The notes beneath the pieces are model-generated. The model did not search any database, had not been told where the DNA came from, and was given only the letters and a program-made list of their open reading frames with translations. Shown in pieces: positions 23,358-33,248 of a stretch of 64,000 nucleotides of DNA. The position numbers and the translations under genes were made by a program. Each line of letters opens with the position of its first letter. Position 1 is the first letter of the stretch. Origin of the DNA: Bacteroides sp. (GTDB lineage: Bacteria > Bacteroidota > Bacteroidia > Bacteroidales > Muribaculaceae); the NCBI GenBank assembly GCA_014801535.1, contig JAAVEA010000024.1, positions 29,834-93,833 of the forward strand. Direction: 5' to 3'.

Positions 23358-25805
23358 TTACAAAGCTATTTTGGCAACCCGCGACCCTCTCTTTACAATA
23401 TATACTCCGGGAGTGGTGGGTTTGGCAATCTTTGTGCCCTGAAGAGTGTAATATTCAGCAGGAGTGTTTTCCTGCTCAATGATTTCAAAAATGGCTGATG
23501 GATCATACTTGGACAAATCGAAGGTATTCTTTGAGGTCCAGTCGCTCTCCAAGAAATCTTCCGTGCCGCGCGGCACAGCTTTTATACGGTATTCATACAA
23601 GCCTCCCTCTTTGAGATTGGATAAGGTGTGACTCATACCTTCTACACCCTCTATCAGGATTGCCTCACCACCCTCTCCGGTGATCCCTCCGTAGGCCTTG
23701 GTATCGCCGTTATAGATATCAACCATACTTACGTAAATCCTTTTCTTGGGGCCTTCAATGCTGATTGAGACGGCATTATTTTCATTCGCCTTGCCTTGCA
23801 ACACAACCTCGTAATCCTGGCTTTCAGCAGTCAGAGGGATTGTAAGCTCTTCCAAAGCTTCACCTCCGCTCTTAACTGTCACAATGGCCGCGGCTACATC
23901 GTTATTATAGCTTTTGGCATTGAAAACCACACTCACCTTTCCGCTATCACCGCATTCAAATTCAGGAGAGGTGGCACACCCACCCTGACGCGAGGAACCG
24001 AGACGCAGCCCATCCTCCTCAACTGCACCATACTCATCTATGCCCCAACCGTGTTCATTGTTATCGAATACGGTATGTGAAATAAGGTCCGGACTATTCC
24101 GGTCGCGTTCCTTGAGTTCGATTGTGAAAGTTGCGTCACACTCCAGATCGGCATCCCAATTAAGAGTGGCCGAAACCGGTGAACCTATCACGATATCCTT
24201 CACTTCCGGCGTAAAGAGCTTTGCAGCCATCCCCTTCATCAACCAGAAAGAAACGGTGCCATCATCGTTGAGCGAGATTTCTGTAACAGGCTTTCCAAGC
24301 TTATCTCCTGTGTTTACCCTCTGAGAAGGTGAGGAGGAATCTGTGAAGGCATCATTGCCGTTGTATGGCCATAGATCTCCTCTGGCATCGCTTGCATCAA
24401 AACCATATTCAGTCTGTTTAAGACGGTTATCCGCAGGCACCGGCGTCATGCGCTGCATATTATAATTGTTAACGGTATTCGTATCCCATGAATTTTTGCT
24501 ATATGTCACATGAGTGATCAGCATTCCATCGGCGGGGATATATTCATCCCAACCCTGCCTCTGCCGGTTTTCAAGAATGAAATACTCATTCTCATCAAGA
24601 GGATTGGTGAGTTTTACGGCCTTGTCGGTTTCCACATTCTTCTGATTCAGCACCGGTAGGGTGTACTCCCTATTGGCTCTCCCCTCCTCTATATCAATCC
24701 AGCCCATGAAGGCTTTCTCGTATGCGCTGTAACCCACAGGGGTATAGGAATCATTGTTATATGAACCGCTGTCCATCAGCGACCATGGTCCCATTCCGTA
24801 GAATACATAATTAGTGTCATAGAAATCTGGCAAACCGAGACAGTGGGAAAATTCATGGCAGAAGGTGCCGATACCGGCAATCTTATTTAAGTCCTCGCCG
24901 TTAAGTTCATTGAAAACCGCAAATTTATTCACCTTGATATCGTCAAGTAGAAGAGCCTTTCCATAGTCGGATGCCGAGAGAGTCCATTGAGCGGGCCAGA
25001 TGGCATTCTGCGCATCCGGGTCTGTGGAAGAAGCCTCCCCATCGCCGGCGTAGAGAACAATCAGCACATCGCATTCTCCATCGCCATTATTGTCATAAAG
25101 GCTGTAGTCAATGTCGCTGTCAAGTCCTAACGCACCCTCTGCAACCATGTTTCCAAGATTCTTATCGCTGCCGAATGCATTGTTACCTCCATAATATTCC
25201 CGTTGCTCAGATAAAGTATAAGGACCGTAAAGATCAAACTGAGGGGTAAATTTACCATTTGACTGGTCGGCGAAATATTGAAACGCACTATTTTCTCCTT
25301 CGGCAAAGAATTTCTTGAATGTTTTTATCGGGTCTGAATCCTTGAACCTCTTATCCTGATATTCAACCAACAGTATGGGAACTCGAGGCGACCCGTTATT
25401 TGCCACCTCCGGTTCCGATGATGCCCGTGTTGAGGCAGTGTTGACCCTGCGTCCGGCAATTCGCTCCCGGTTTTTGCTAACCAATTCCTCCAATGAAATC
25501 GACTTGGCTTCCCTTTGAAGAAAATTTAATTCCGCCTCATTTCTTGATTCAGGATCATGAGCTCTCACAGAGGATGATCCATTGGTCTTGCTATAGTAGA
25601 AATCTCCAATCGAATCGCGCACAACCGACAAACCGTCAGAGGTGAGATAAGTATGAAAATGCTCATCGCCCACAAGCATAACGCTTATTTGTGTGCCATC
25701 GCTCTGAGTATATGTGCGTAAACCTCGCTTTGCGGGTATTGCCATCGCGCCAAGAGATGTCGTAATGGCTAACCCGGTCATTAGTATTGCTTTAAGATTT
25801 TTCAT
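23358..25805 (-). CDS. M6-family secreted metalloprotease with T9SS sorting domain
   Basis: The 815-residue protein has a signal peptide (1-22), a pro-region, and an M6 (immune inhibitor A-like) catalytic domain with the zinc motif HEFSHCLGLPD (His317, Glu318, His321, Asp327). An Asp-rich loop (DNNGDGECD, about 238-246) may bind calcium. A beta-sandwich and an Fn3-like region follow. The C-terminus, YYTLQGTKIAKPTTPGVYIV then KRGSRVAKIAL, is a T9SS type A sorting signal. Secretion through the outer membrane and surface or extracellular proteolysis are inferred. It is last in the minus-strand cargo run, 115 nt after its upstream neighbour with a hairpin between. Confidence 0.88.
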   Translation of the reverse strand: MKNLKAILMTGLAITTSLGAMAIPAKRGLRTYTQSDGTQISVMLVGDEHFHTYLTSDGLSVVRDSIGDFYYSKTNGSSSVRAHDPESRNEAELNFLQREAKSISLEELVSKNRERIAGRRVNTASTRASSEPEVANNGSPRVPILLVEYQDKRFKDSDPIKTFKKFFAEGENSAFQYFADQSNGKFTPQFDLYGPYTLSEQREYYGGNNAFGSDKNLGNMVAEGALGLDSDIDYSLYDNNGDGECDVLIVLYAGDGEASSTDPDAQNAIWPAQWTLSASDYGKALLLDDIKVNKFAVFNELNGEDLNKIAGIGTFCHEFSHCLGLPDFYDTNYVFYGMGPWSLMDSGSYNNDSYTPVGYSAYEKAFMGWIDIEEGRANREYTLPVLNQKNVETDKAVKLTNPLDENEYFILENRQRQGWDEYIPADGMLITHVTYSKNSWDTNTVNNYNMQRMTPVPADNRLKQTEYGFDASDARGDLWPYNGNDAFTDSSSPSQRVNTGDKLGKPVTEISLNDDGTVSFWLMKGMAAKLFTPEVKDIVIGSPVSATLNWDADLECDATFTIELKERDRNSPDLISHTVFDNNEHGWGIDEYGAVEEDGLRLGSSRQGGCATSPEFECGDSGKVSVVFNAKSYNNDVAAAIVTVKSGGEALEELTIPLTAESQDYEVVLQGKANENNAVSISIEGPKKRIYVSMVDIYNGDTKAYGGITGEGGEAILIEGVEGMSHTLSNLKEGGLYEYRIKAVPRGTEDFLESDWTSKNTFDLSKYDPSAIFEIIEQENTPAEYYTLQGTKIAKPTTPGVYIVKRGSRVAKIAL

Positions 25806-25831
25806 TAATTCAAGGTGTTGTTATTAGCAAG

Positions 25832-25866
25832 TCGCACTTCCGAAGAATCACTCTCCAGAAGTGCGA
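25832..25866 (-). terminator. Hairpin between cargo genes
   Basis: TCGCACTTC (25832-25840) pairs with GAAGTGCGA (25858-25866). There is no long U run, so it may attenuate or stabilise rather than terminate fully. Confidence 0.5.
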
Positions 25867-25920
25867 TACTAACCAATTACAATATTACTACATTTATTAC
25901 AACATTTACTGATATATCAT

Positions 25921-28900
25921 TCATCGATTGATTACTTTCTTTCCATCAACTATGATAATCCCCTTAGTATCGGGTGAGACACGACGACCCATAAGATCGA
26001 ACGATACGCTTTCAAGCTGTCTGGGACCATCAAAGAAAGCTTCATTCACACCTGAAACTGCTGCCGCGTTCATGCGATATACGGGTGATGACTCGCCTGT
26101 GTCGTAAGTGGCGGATACACCATACCAGTGCATATCGGCATTGTTAAGGTCATTGAAACTGTAAGCCTTGGCATCAGTACCCTTTGTGGCCACCACTTCT
26201 CCATCAAGATAGAGATTATAGCCACGGAGGATATTGGGACGCGGAGTAAATACCACAGCATCGATCATCATACCGAACACATCTTCCGAAGTGTGGCGGA
26301 TGGCGAAATATTTCGTTCCTTCAGGAAGTTCCACCTCAAATTCTCTCCAGCTGATTTCAGTGGCCTGTCCGCGTTTGAGCAATTTGAAATCTTCAGGAGC
26401 ATCCCCTGTAGAAGAAACAAGCACTTCGAATGTCTCGTCGCCATATTGTGTATTGATAGCATTATACATGAAGTTCAACACCTGTTCCTCTCCTGAAAGC
26501 TCGGGAGATATTAGCCAGTTGTCGGCGGGCGAGCCATCGTTCGGACACCACGCAATCATATATTGCTTGCCGTCGAAAGGTGAATACTCATTCCAGTCGT
26601 CAAGGAAAGATTCACTCACCTGTGAGGGATTGAACACCTGCCATGCTGAGGGCTCTCCATTAGACGGAAGAGATGCGTTCTGGAAGGAATAGGTAGTCAT
26701 GCCGTCGCCGTCATAGACTTTCCAATTGCCGAATTCACCTTTATCCTTTACAAGATTTCCAAAACCGAATGCCGGGAATCTCGCATCTTCAAAGCTTTCC
26801 TCTATTTCTCCGGATGTTCCTTCAGGAGCGTTCCACGTAATATCTGCCCCACCCGTGCTCTCCTTCATCTCAATATCAGTTGGCCGGGGAAGATAATTGG
26901 TGCTGACATTTGTGCGCGCCACATATTTGTTGTTGTCGGGATTTTCATCGCCTGAAAGCACAACCTCTGCCACAACATCCCGTGCTCCCTCTATGCAACC
27001 GAAGATAAAGGGCAGTGTGGTCTGGTGTGTATATGTGCCGAATGATTCTATGTTATGGCTGATAGTCTCCTCTCCTTTGGATTCATCATTATAGAGGAAA
27101 CGGATTGAGAAGTTTTCCACAGGTTCCATTCCTTCATTGCCGATCAGAAGAGATACGGGGGTCGTCTTCACACCGTAGTCGGCCATATCGGGAAGTTGAA
27201 GAATAACCGAAAGGTCTTTATTCTTCATGTCATACACCTTGAAGTTATCGAAAAGGAAACAACCCACATTCTTGAAGTCGGCCACGATACGGAATTTGAT
27301 GTAACGCTCATTGGTAAAGTCCTTAAGGCTTACGGAATATTTCTGATAATCAGCGGTAGGAGTGAATTCCTTTAGCTGAACTGTCGTTCCATCAGGCTTC
27401 TCAACCTCAACCATCACCTTGTTGGATCCTTCTAAAGATTTTGCATCAAATGTCAATACAGGATTCGACACTGATGAAACATTGATCTTTCCTGCGGTCA
27501 GATATCCGTTGCAATCACCTTTCTGTGCATAGAACGCCAATGCAAGGTTATCACCATCGGAAGCCTCCTCACTTATGGCAAGCATTGTGGTTTTGGGTGC
27601 TGACACACCATATGACCAGGTGTTATTCTGGAAACCTCCTTCCGCTATATGCTCCTCGAATGGGATCGGAAGAGGCTTACCCACGTAATGAGAAGCCATT
27701 GTATAGTCGCCGGTTCCACCGGTAGTGACCGGTATCACTACAAAATATTTGCGTTCCTGAGTGCCTTCATCATTCTTGTATGGGAACGACCCTGAGGTTT
27801 CGCCTGTCACATTACCTACCATCTCATCTATTGCCAGACCACCTGTTTCAGTAGTTGTTGTGGTGAAAAGGAAATATTTGGTAGTGGCAGGATTGACTCT
27901 CTGACCATTCACTCCGACCGTTTCAACCGGATCCCAAGACATAGTGAGGGTATTGGCATCAGGTTCGGAATATGTTACATTAGTCACAGCCTTAGGCACA
28001 TCCACTCCAACAAATACATTCAACTCTGCAATTTCTCCTTGTCCGTTTTCAGAATATGTGAGAACCTGATAGTTGTTCGTTCCATTAGGAATTGAGCCAT
28101 CATCCGTATAATCTACAGATGCTCCGGGTGCAACATCCTCATATGTCTTGATCACCTCACCATTACGGCGGAGTTCTATTCTTTTAAGATTTCCGCTGAG
28201 AGACTGGCCGCCGATTGTTTTGGTAGGAGCGTTGAAGCTCACCTTAACCATAAGCATACCGCTTTCATCTGCTTTTGCAGTAAAGGATGATGCCTTTGCC
28301 GGAGCTGTAGCCTTGGGCACAACCTCAAGCCTTATCTGTCTCACATCAAGCTCACCGCGATATGCATCGCTCACACAATGCACGCCAAGATTGTAATCAC
28401 CTGTCTTGTCTACAGTGATACCCTCACTTGTGTAATCATTGAATGTTCCGCCACGGACAGTCTTGCGGTTCATCACCCTCTTGCCGCTGTTCATGGCATC
28501 GACAGTAATTCCCTGTCCGAGATATACCTCAAACTTCTCCTCATAGTCACCATAATAAGTGCTCTTGAAGTTCTTGCAGTTCACAGTGAGCTTATATTCA
28601 TTGCCCTCCTCCAGATGCACTGCCGGAGATATGAGCCAGTCGTCGGCATTGTTTTCACCGCTATATGAGTAACGGGCTGTCTGCTTCTCTTCGTTAAAAT
28701 ACCACGTGCAGGGCTTACCGCTGCTCTTATTGTCGTTGTTGGCATTTATGACAGTAAACTCATCGAACATCGCCTGAGTAGGGAAAGTAGCCAGATAAGG
28801 AATCACTTTCGCCTCTGAGGAACGTGTGGAGAGTGTTTTTGCGTTATTTGAATGCAGTGGTCCGGGAGTATTTTCCAGAACCGGCTCAATGGCTGTGAAG

Positions 28901-28992
28901 GCCGGTGCCGGTGACTCTTTCTGCAGTCCTGCATAAAGCCCTATCGACGTAACAGCCGCAAGACCAAATGCACAAGAAATTATCGTTTTCAT
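25921..28992 (-). CDS. Cleaved-adhesin/Fn3 multidomain T9SS cargo protein
   Basis: The 1023-residue secreted protein has three cleaved-adhesin (choice-of-anchor J, MAM-like) modules. They are marked by ADDWLISPAVHLEEGNEYKL (about residues 70-225), a middle module (about 450-590) and SPADNWLISPELSGEEQVL (about 690-890). Two Fn3-like modules (235-435) and a CARDB-like module (about 595-690) separate them. The C-terminus LMGRRVSPDTKGIIIVDGKK is a T9SS sorting signal. Such modules occur in P. gingivalis HagA and gingipain adhesin regions; binding to host or matrix components is inferred. The gene lies 25 nt after the next cargo gene, probably one operon. Confidence 0.82.
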   Translation of the reverse strand: MKTIISCAFGLAAVTSIGLYAGLQKESPAPAFTAIEPVLENTPGPLHSNNAKTLSTRSSEAKVIPYLATFPTQAMFDEFTVINANNDNKSSGKPCTWYFNEEKQTARYSYSGENNADDWLISPAVHLEEGNEYKLTVNCKNFKSTYYGDYEEKFEVYLGQGITVDAMNSGKRVMNRKTVRGGTFNDYTSEGITVDKTGDYNLGVHCVSDAYRGELDVRQIRLEVVPKATAPAKASSFTAKADESGMLMVKVSFNAPTKTIGGQSLSGNLKRIELRRNGEVIKTYEDVAPGASVDYTDDGSIPNGTNNYQVLTYSENGQGEIAELNVFVGVDVPKAVTNVTYSEPDANTLTMSWDPVETVGVNGQRVNPATTKYFLFTTTTTETGGLAIDEMVGNVTGETSGSFPYKNDEGTQERKYFVVIPVTTGGTGDYTMASHYVGKPLPIPFEEHIAEGGFQNNTWSYGVSAPKTTMLAISEEASDGDNLALAFYAQKGDCNGYLTAGKINVSSVSNPVLTFDAKSLEGSNKVMVEVEKPDGTTVQLKEFTPTADYQKYSVSLKDFTNERYIKFRIVADFKNVGCFLFDNFKVYDMKNKDLSVILQLPDMADYGVKTTPVSLLIGNEGMEPVENFSIRFLYNDESKGEETISHNIESFGTYTHQTTLPFIFGCIEGARDVVAEVVLSGDENPDNNKYVARTNVSTNYLPRPTDIEMKESTGGADITWNAPEGTSGEIEESFEDARFPAFGFGNLVKDKGEFGNWKVYDGDGMTTYSFQNASLPSNGEPSAWQVFNPSQVSESFLDDWNEYSPFDGKQYMIAWCPNDGSPADNWLISPELSGEEQVLNFMYNAINTQYGDETFEVLVSSTGDAPEDFKLLKRGQATEISWREFEVELPEGTKYFAIRHTSEDVFGMMIDAVVFTPRPNILRGYNLYLDGEVVATKGTDAKAYSFNDLNNADMHWYGVSATYDTGESSPVYRMNAAAVSGVNEAFFDGPRQLESVSFDLMGRRVSPDTKGIIIVDGKKVINR

Positions 28993-29017
28993 CGTATAAT
29001 TAGGATTAGTTTTTTTA

Positions 29018-30493
29018 TTATTTGAAGATTCTCTTCTTTCCGTTTACAATATAGATTGAACCCGGCTGAGGAGCCATCACGCGGTTGCCGAGCATGTCAT
29101 AGATAGCAGCATTCTCCATATTCCCGTCTTCTGCTATTGAATTGATTCCCGAGGCCTTGTCAACCTTCAGGCCATACATATAATACTCAATTCCTACGGT
29201 AGGATTATTGTTGCAATGAATACCGATGTTATAGTTGCCCGGTTCCTGAACAGTGATCTGGAAATTCTTATCCTGCGGGCTGAATGTTGAGAGATCATCG
29301 CGTGTCAATACGCCGATACGTGCCTCGCGTGAGTCAGTGGAAGTGCCCTTCATAAGCCAGAATTCAAGATTGCCATGATAGCCATAACCGGTCCAAACCA
29401 TAGGATAAGTGCCGGCAACCGGGAAATTCAACGCCGGAGAAATCACCCAGTCATCCTCCACAGTATCGCTCCTCATATTAGGATAATAGATATAGTAGGT
29501 GCCATAGCCACCTCCCCACTGTTTCCATGTCAGGTCGTCTCCATTGGCATCAATAAATGTCCAAAGATAATCCACAGCCTCCGTGTTGGTGAAATCTGAC
29601 TCAAAAGGAAGTGGAAGCGCAGAGAGCTTGCCTACATAATGAGTGGTAACTGTGGCCGGTGCTCCTTCTGCCTGTGCCACTGCGGCCACTGAATAATCGT
29701 AATATCCGGGTTCTGTGATAGCTTCGTCAACATAGTTCGTAGCATTTCCCGCAAGGGTGGCTATGAGTTCTTCATTACGGTATATCTTCACAGCCGTAAT
29801 GTCTGACGAATTAAGCGCTCCCCCCGTATCGTCTGTGGCAGGCAATACCCAATTGAGAGTCACCTTCATCTCCTCGCCTTCATTGGTGGCTGTGAGGTCG
29901 GTGATGATAGATGGAGTGAGCTTATAGTCAACAATCTCAAAACCTGTGAGGAAGAGACGGTAGCCGGTTACAGGTGAATAGACATGGAAACCGAAATTGA
30001 ATTCGCCTGTCTTTTCAGAAGTAATCGCCACACTCTTCTTCTCGAAGTTGGTATAGTTCATATATTTGGAAACCTCGAAGAGTTGCTTCGCATCTGCAGA
30101 TTTCATGGCCTCAAGAGTAGCGCCCTCGCCCATGACCACTTCATAAGATTCGCTGAAACCATCTGTCAAGACAAGCCAGGACACCTTGTACATCTTTCCT
30201 TCCTCAAGATAGATTGCCGGCGAAACCAACCAGTCATCGGCGGGTATTGGTGATTCCAATGATCGCTCATATAAGGCTCCTACACCAAATTCTGTCTTTT
30301 TAAAAGCATCGCGGTCTGAATAAGACCATTTTTTACTGTCTTCATTGGCATTGATGACAGTCCATTCCCTATCAAGTCCTCTTGAGTCCTCATTACCGAT
30401 TGCGGATACGTAAGGCACCATATGCTGTGCCTGTCCCGAGATTGCGAAAGCTGCAAGAGCGAGCGCACTGATTAGAGTAGATTTTATTCCCAT
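29018..30493 (-). CDS. Cleaved-adhesin/Fn3 T9SS cargo protein, two-module
   Basis: The 491-residue protein has a signal peptide (MGIKSTLISALALAAFAISG). It carries two cleaved-adhesin modules (PADDWLISPA... hallmark reads PADDWLVSPAIYLEEGKMY at about 80-230, and VEDDWVISPALNFPVAGTYP at about 340-440). An Fn3-like domain sits between them. The C-terminus AIYDMLGNRVMAPQPGSIYI then VNGKKRIFK is a T9SS sorting signal. It is upstream of the 25921-28992 gene by 25 nt on the same strand. Function beyond surface adhesion cannot be read. Confidence 0.82.
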   Translation of the reverse strand: MGIKSTLISALALAAFAISGQAQHMVPYVSAIGNEDSRGLDREWTVINANEDSKKWSYSDRDAFKKTEFGVGALYERSLESPIPADDWLVSPAIYLEEGKMYKVSWLVLTDGFSESYEVVMGEGATLEAMKSADAKQLFEVSKYMNYTNFEKKSVAITSEKTGEFNFGFHVYSPVTGYRLFLTGFEIVDYKLTPSIITDLTATNEGEEMKVTLNWVLPATDDTGGALNSSDITAVKIYRNEELIATLAGNATNYVDEAITEPGYYDYSVAAVAQAEGAPATVTTHYVGKLSALPLPFESDFTNTEAVDYLWTFIDANGDDLTWKQWGGGYGTYYIYYPNMRSDTVEDDWVISPALNFPVAGTYPMVWTGYGYHGNLEFWLMKGTSTDSREARIGVLTRDDLSTFSPQDKNFQITVQEPGNYNIGIHCNNNPTVGIEYYMYGLKVDKASGINSIAEDGNMENAAIYDMLGNRVMAPQPGSIYIVNGKKRIFK

Positions 30494-30553
30494 GTGTGTT
30501 TAGGTTTTAGGGTGTCTTGAAAACACCGTTAGTTGTTATAGAGTTTCTTGGTT

Positions 30554-30583
30554 CCTTCCCGGACAATCCCTTGTCCGGGAAGG
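30554..30583 (-). terminator. Perfect 13-bp hairpin after the 30627 gene
   Basis: CCTTCCCGGACAA (30554-30566) pairs with its exact complement (30571-30583), loop TCCC. It is strong but lacks a clear U tract on the minus strand. Confidence 0.6.
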
Positions 30584-30626
30584 ATGATATAGTTGATCAG
30601 ATGATATCGCTGGTCAAATATAATTT

Positions 30627-33026
30627 TTACTTAACCACCACTGTTTTTCCATTGATGATATATATACCCTTCTCCGGATTCATCACTTTTCTGCCGTTAA
30701 GGTCATATATAACTTCCGGAATATTGGCATCGGTGTCTATGTTGCTGACGGCTGTGGACGTACCGGTATTCTCAGTTAAGAAGTCACTCTGTGAAGCATA
30801 CGAAGGCAGGTAGGCCGCACCCGTGAGGGTCATCCCCTCTTCCAGTTTATAGAATCCCATCCCTTTATCTCCGTTCTTGTAGATAAAGGCTCCCGCTGTT
30901 ATCGGTGTGTCTTCTGCAGCCGATCTGAGCTGGTTGCCGGAAACTGTCTCCGCATCATCGCAATAAGCCACCTCATATTCACCGGCCTCTGCTTTGATAA
31001 GGATTCCGGTTGAGGCCGGAACTTTCTCAATCTCTTTGCAAGAGTAAGTTCCCTCTTCCACCTTATCTATTATATAGGCTGTGATTCCCTGTGCGGATGT
31101 GAAGTCGAGACCGCGGTTAAGACTATAGGTCATCGAACCGTCCTCTCCGACAGTAATGGTTTCGGTAAGTTTCACAGTGCTTCCTCCATTCTCAGAAATA
31201 AAGCTGACATCTCCGATTGTATCGGGAAGATAGGCTCCGCCGGCAGGAACATCAGCACTTACCGAACTTCTGTAGAAACCAATACCTTTTGCTCCGTCTC
31301 CATAGAGATATGCACCGGCCGAAACCTTCTGTCCATTTACAGCTGCCTTGATCACATTCCCTTCAGGGGCTGCCGCATCAGAAATATACGGGATTTTGTA
31401 TTCTCCCGCCTCTCCTTTGAGAATTACTCCCGTCGAACCGGCCACAGTCTCAATCTTCTCTATGGAAAGGAAATTATCCTCAAGCGTAGCGATATAGGCT
31501 GAAATCCCTTCGATATCCGTAAAGTCGAGAGCATCTTTGCAACTGAAAGCCATCGATCCCTCTTCCGGGATAGCGATTGTCAGATAAAGGTCTTCCTCGG
31601 CAAGTTCTGCCACGCTGAAACCTTTCGTATAATAAGAAGCTCCACCTGAGGGATTACTGTCGCATTTTATGCCTATATAATAGTTGCCCGGCTCTGTGAT
31701 CTTAAAATCAAGTTTCTTTTCCACTGCACTATATGTTGAAAGCTCGGTCTGACCGATCTCAACAGCCTCATCCCCTGTCATCGCTGCAACAGTATTCTCT
31801 TTTCCAAGCACAAAAGATAGTTTTCCATTGGCACAGTTTCCTGTCCATGTCATTCTGTAGGTGCCCGCCTTGTCAAAGGCCATGGCCGGAGTAATAAGCC
31901 AGTCATTCTCGGTAATACTTGAAGAGTAGTTTTCAAACACAAAATATGCGTCTCCATACTGGTTATAGTATTTCCACCCCTTTCCATCTTCATTGACATC
32001 AATGCAGGTCCAGAACGCTTCCGCCATCTTTGCATCTGTAAAGTCTGCCGTATAAGGAATTGTGTAAGGAGCTTTCACACCTACGAACGAGGTCTCGGCA
32101 GAAGCCGTGGCTCCCTGCTTGCTTCCTACTGCCGCCACAGAATAACTGTAGAAACCGGCTTCGGGCACATCGTCCGTATATGATGTAGCCGCACCATCAA
32201 TAGTCCTGATGAGCTCTTCGCCTCTCCATATCTTCACCGCGCTGATATCCGCAGGGGTGATTGCATTGCCTGCATCATCGGTTTCGGGAAGATCCCAGTT
32301 AAGATTAACCTTGAGTTCGGTTCCGATCGGAGTGGCAGTAAAATTCGTGATTACTCCCGGAGTAAGGGCATCTTCAGCTATCTCGAATTTCGTTAGGAAA
32401 AGATTTCCACCACCGGCCTTTACACTGTTAAACCAGAAACCGAACCGGAAGTCTCCTGTTGTTTCGGGTGTGAAAGTATAGACCGATTGCTTGATCGTAT
32501 TCTTTACAGTAGTTACCTCTCCTACCGTTGTTCCTTCATCAAGGCGCGCGTCAAGGGCCTGCGCATATGTAAGGTCGGGATTCTCCTCCTGCATTGCGGC
32601 AAATTCGGCATCAGTCACATTGGATGCCATCATAGCCTTATATGTCATGGCATAACTGGAGGAATAGCTATACCATGAGATCTTATATGTCTTGCCGGCC
32701 TCAAGAGAGATAGCCGGAGATATCAACCAGTCATCTGTGTTATAGTATGCGAGGATATTGAGCGAAACACCCCCTGTGGCACCGGTGCTTGTGATTGTGG
32801 CGTTTCTCGCATATTTCCATTCATTGGTATAGACTGTCACTGTCTCCCCACTTGTTGTTGACTTTCCTGGATCCGCATCCACAGCTATCCAATCAGGGTC
32901 GATGCTACCCGTTGCTGTCGATGACTGATCCGGAATACCGAGATCGGATGAATAAGGCACCGTCACCTGTGATGTGGCACTCATCGCTGTAACGATAGAG
33001 GCAAAGGTCAGTAGTAATTTTTTCAT
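30627..33026 (-). CDS. Cleaved-adhesin T9SS cargo with duplicated C-terminal domain
   Basis: The 799-residue protein has a signal peptide (1-19). It has two cleaved-adhesin modules (NTDDWLISPAISLEAGKTY and ENDWLITPAMAFDKAGTYRM) around an Fn3-like domain. A pair of tandem, diverged domains of about 115 residues follows: SMAFSCKDALDFTDIEGISA to AGGAYLP, then SMTYSLNRGLDFTSAQGITA to TGAAYLP. Each has an A-S-T-G-hydrophobic-L-I-K motif followed by AGEY. The C-terminus YDLNGRKVMNPEKGIYIING then KTVVVK is a T9SS sorting signal. The duplicated domain is common in Bacteroidales secreted proteins but its function is not known to me. Confidence 0.8.
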   Translation of the reverse strand: MKKLLLTFASIVTAMSATSQVTVPYSSDLGIPDQSSTATGSIDPDWIAVDADPGKSTTSGETVTVYTNEWKYARNATITSTGATGGVSLNILAYYNTDDWLISPAISLEAGKTYKISWYSYSSSYAMTYKAMMASNVTDAEFAAMQEENPDLTYAQALDARLDEGTTVGEVTTVKNTIKQSVYTFTPETTGDFRFGFWFNSVKAGGGNLFLTKFEIAEDALTPGVITNFTATPIGTELKVNLNWDLPETDDAGNAITPADISAVKIWRGEELIRTIDGAATSYTDDVPEAGFYSYSVAAVGSKQGATASAETSFVGVKAPYTIPYTADFTDAKMAEAFWTCIDVNEDGKGWKYYNQYGDAYFVFENYSSSITENDWLITPAMAFDKAGTYRMTWTGNCANGKLSFVLGKENTVAAMTGDEAVEIGQTELSTYSAVEKKLDFKITEPGNYYIGIKCDSNPSGGASYYTKGFSVAELAEEDLYLTIAIPEEGSMAFSCKDALDFTDIEGISAYIATLEDNFLSIEKIETVAGSTGVILKGEAGEYKIPYISDAAAPEGNVIKAAVNGQKVSAGAYLYGDGAKGIGFYRSSVSADVPAGGAYLPDTIGDVSFISENGGSTVKLTETITVGEDGSMTYSLNRGLDFTSAQGITAYIIDKVEEGTYSCKEIEKVPASTGILIKAEAGEYEVAYCDDAETVSGNQLRSAAEDTPITAGAFIYKNGDKGMGFYKLEEGMTLTGAAYLPSYASQSDFLTENTGTSTAVSNIDTDANIPEVIYDLNGRKVMNPEKGIYIINGKTVVVK

Positions 33027-33109
33027 ACGCTTATACTAATATTATGGTGATGACAATTCAATGAAAATAGAGTAGATAGCCACCTGTTCCGGTTCATTTT
33101 TTTCTGCCA

Positions 33110-33117
33110 CAAATATA
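33110..33117 (-). promoter_or_regulatory. Putative -7 element upstream of the 30627 gene
   Basis: TATATTTG on the minus strand, about 84 nt upstream of the start codon; no -33 TTTG at the expected distance. It lacks the dyad seen at the two related cargo promoters. Confidence 0.4.
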
Positions 33118-33248
33118 AAGAATTATGATTCGGATTGTGTGTTTTTTAATCCTAAAGCAAACTACATCCCTTCTTCATATAGCCAATAATGAACTACATG
33201 AAGAAACATAATATTTTAGAAATAAGCTATTTATCTTTTAAAATCCAA

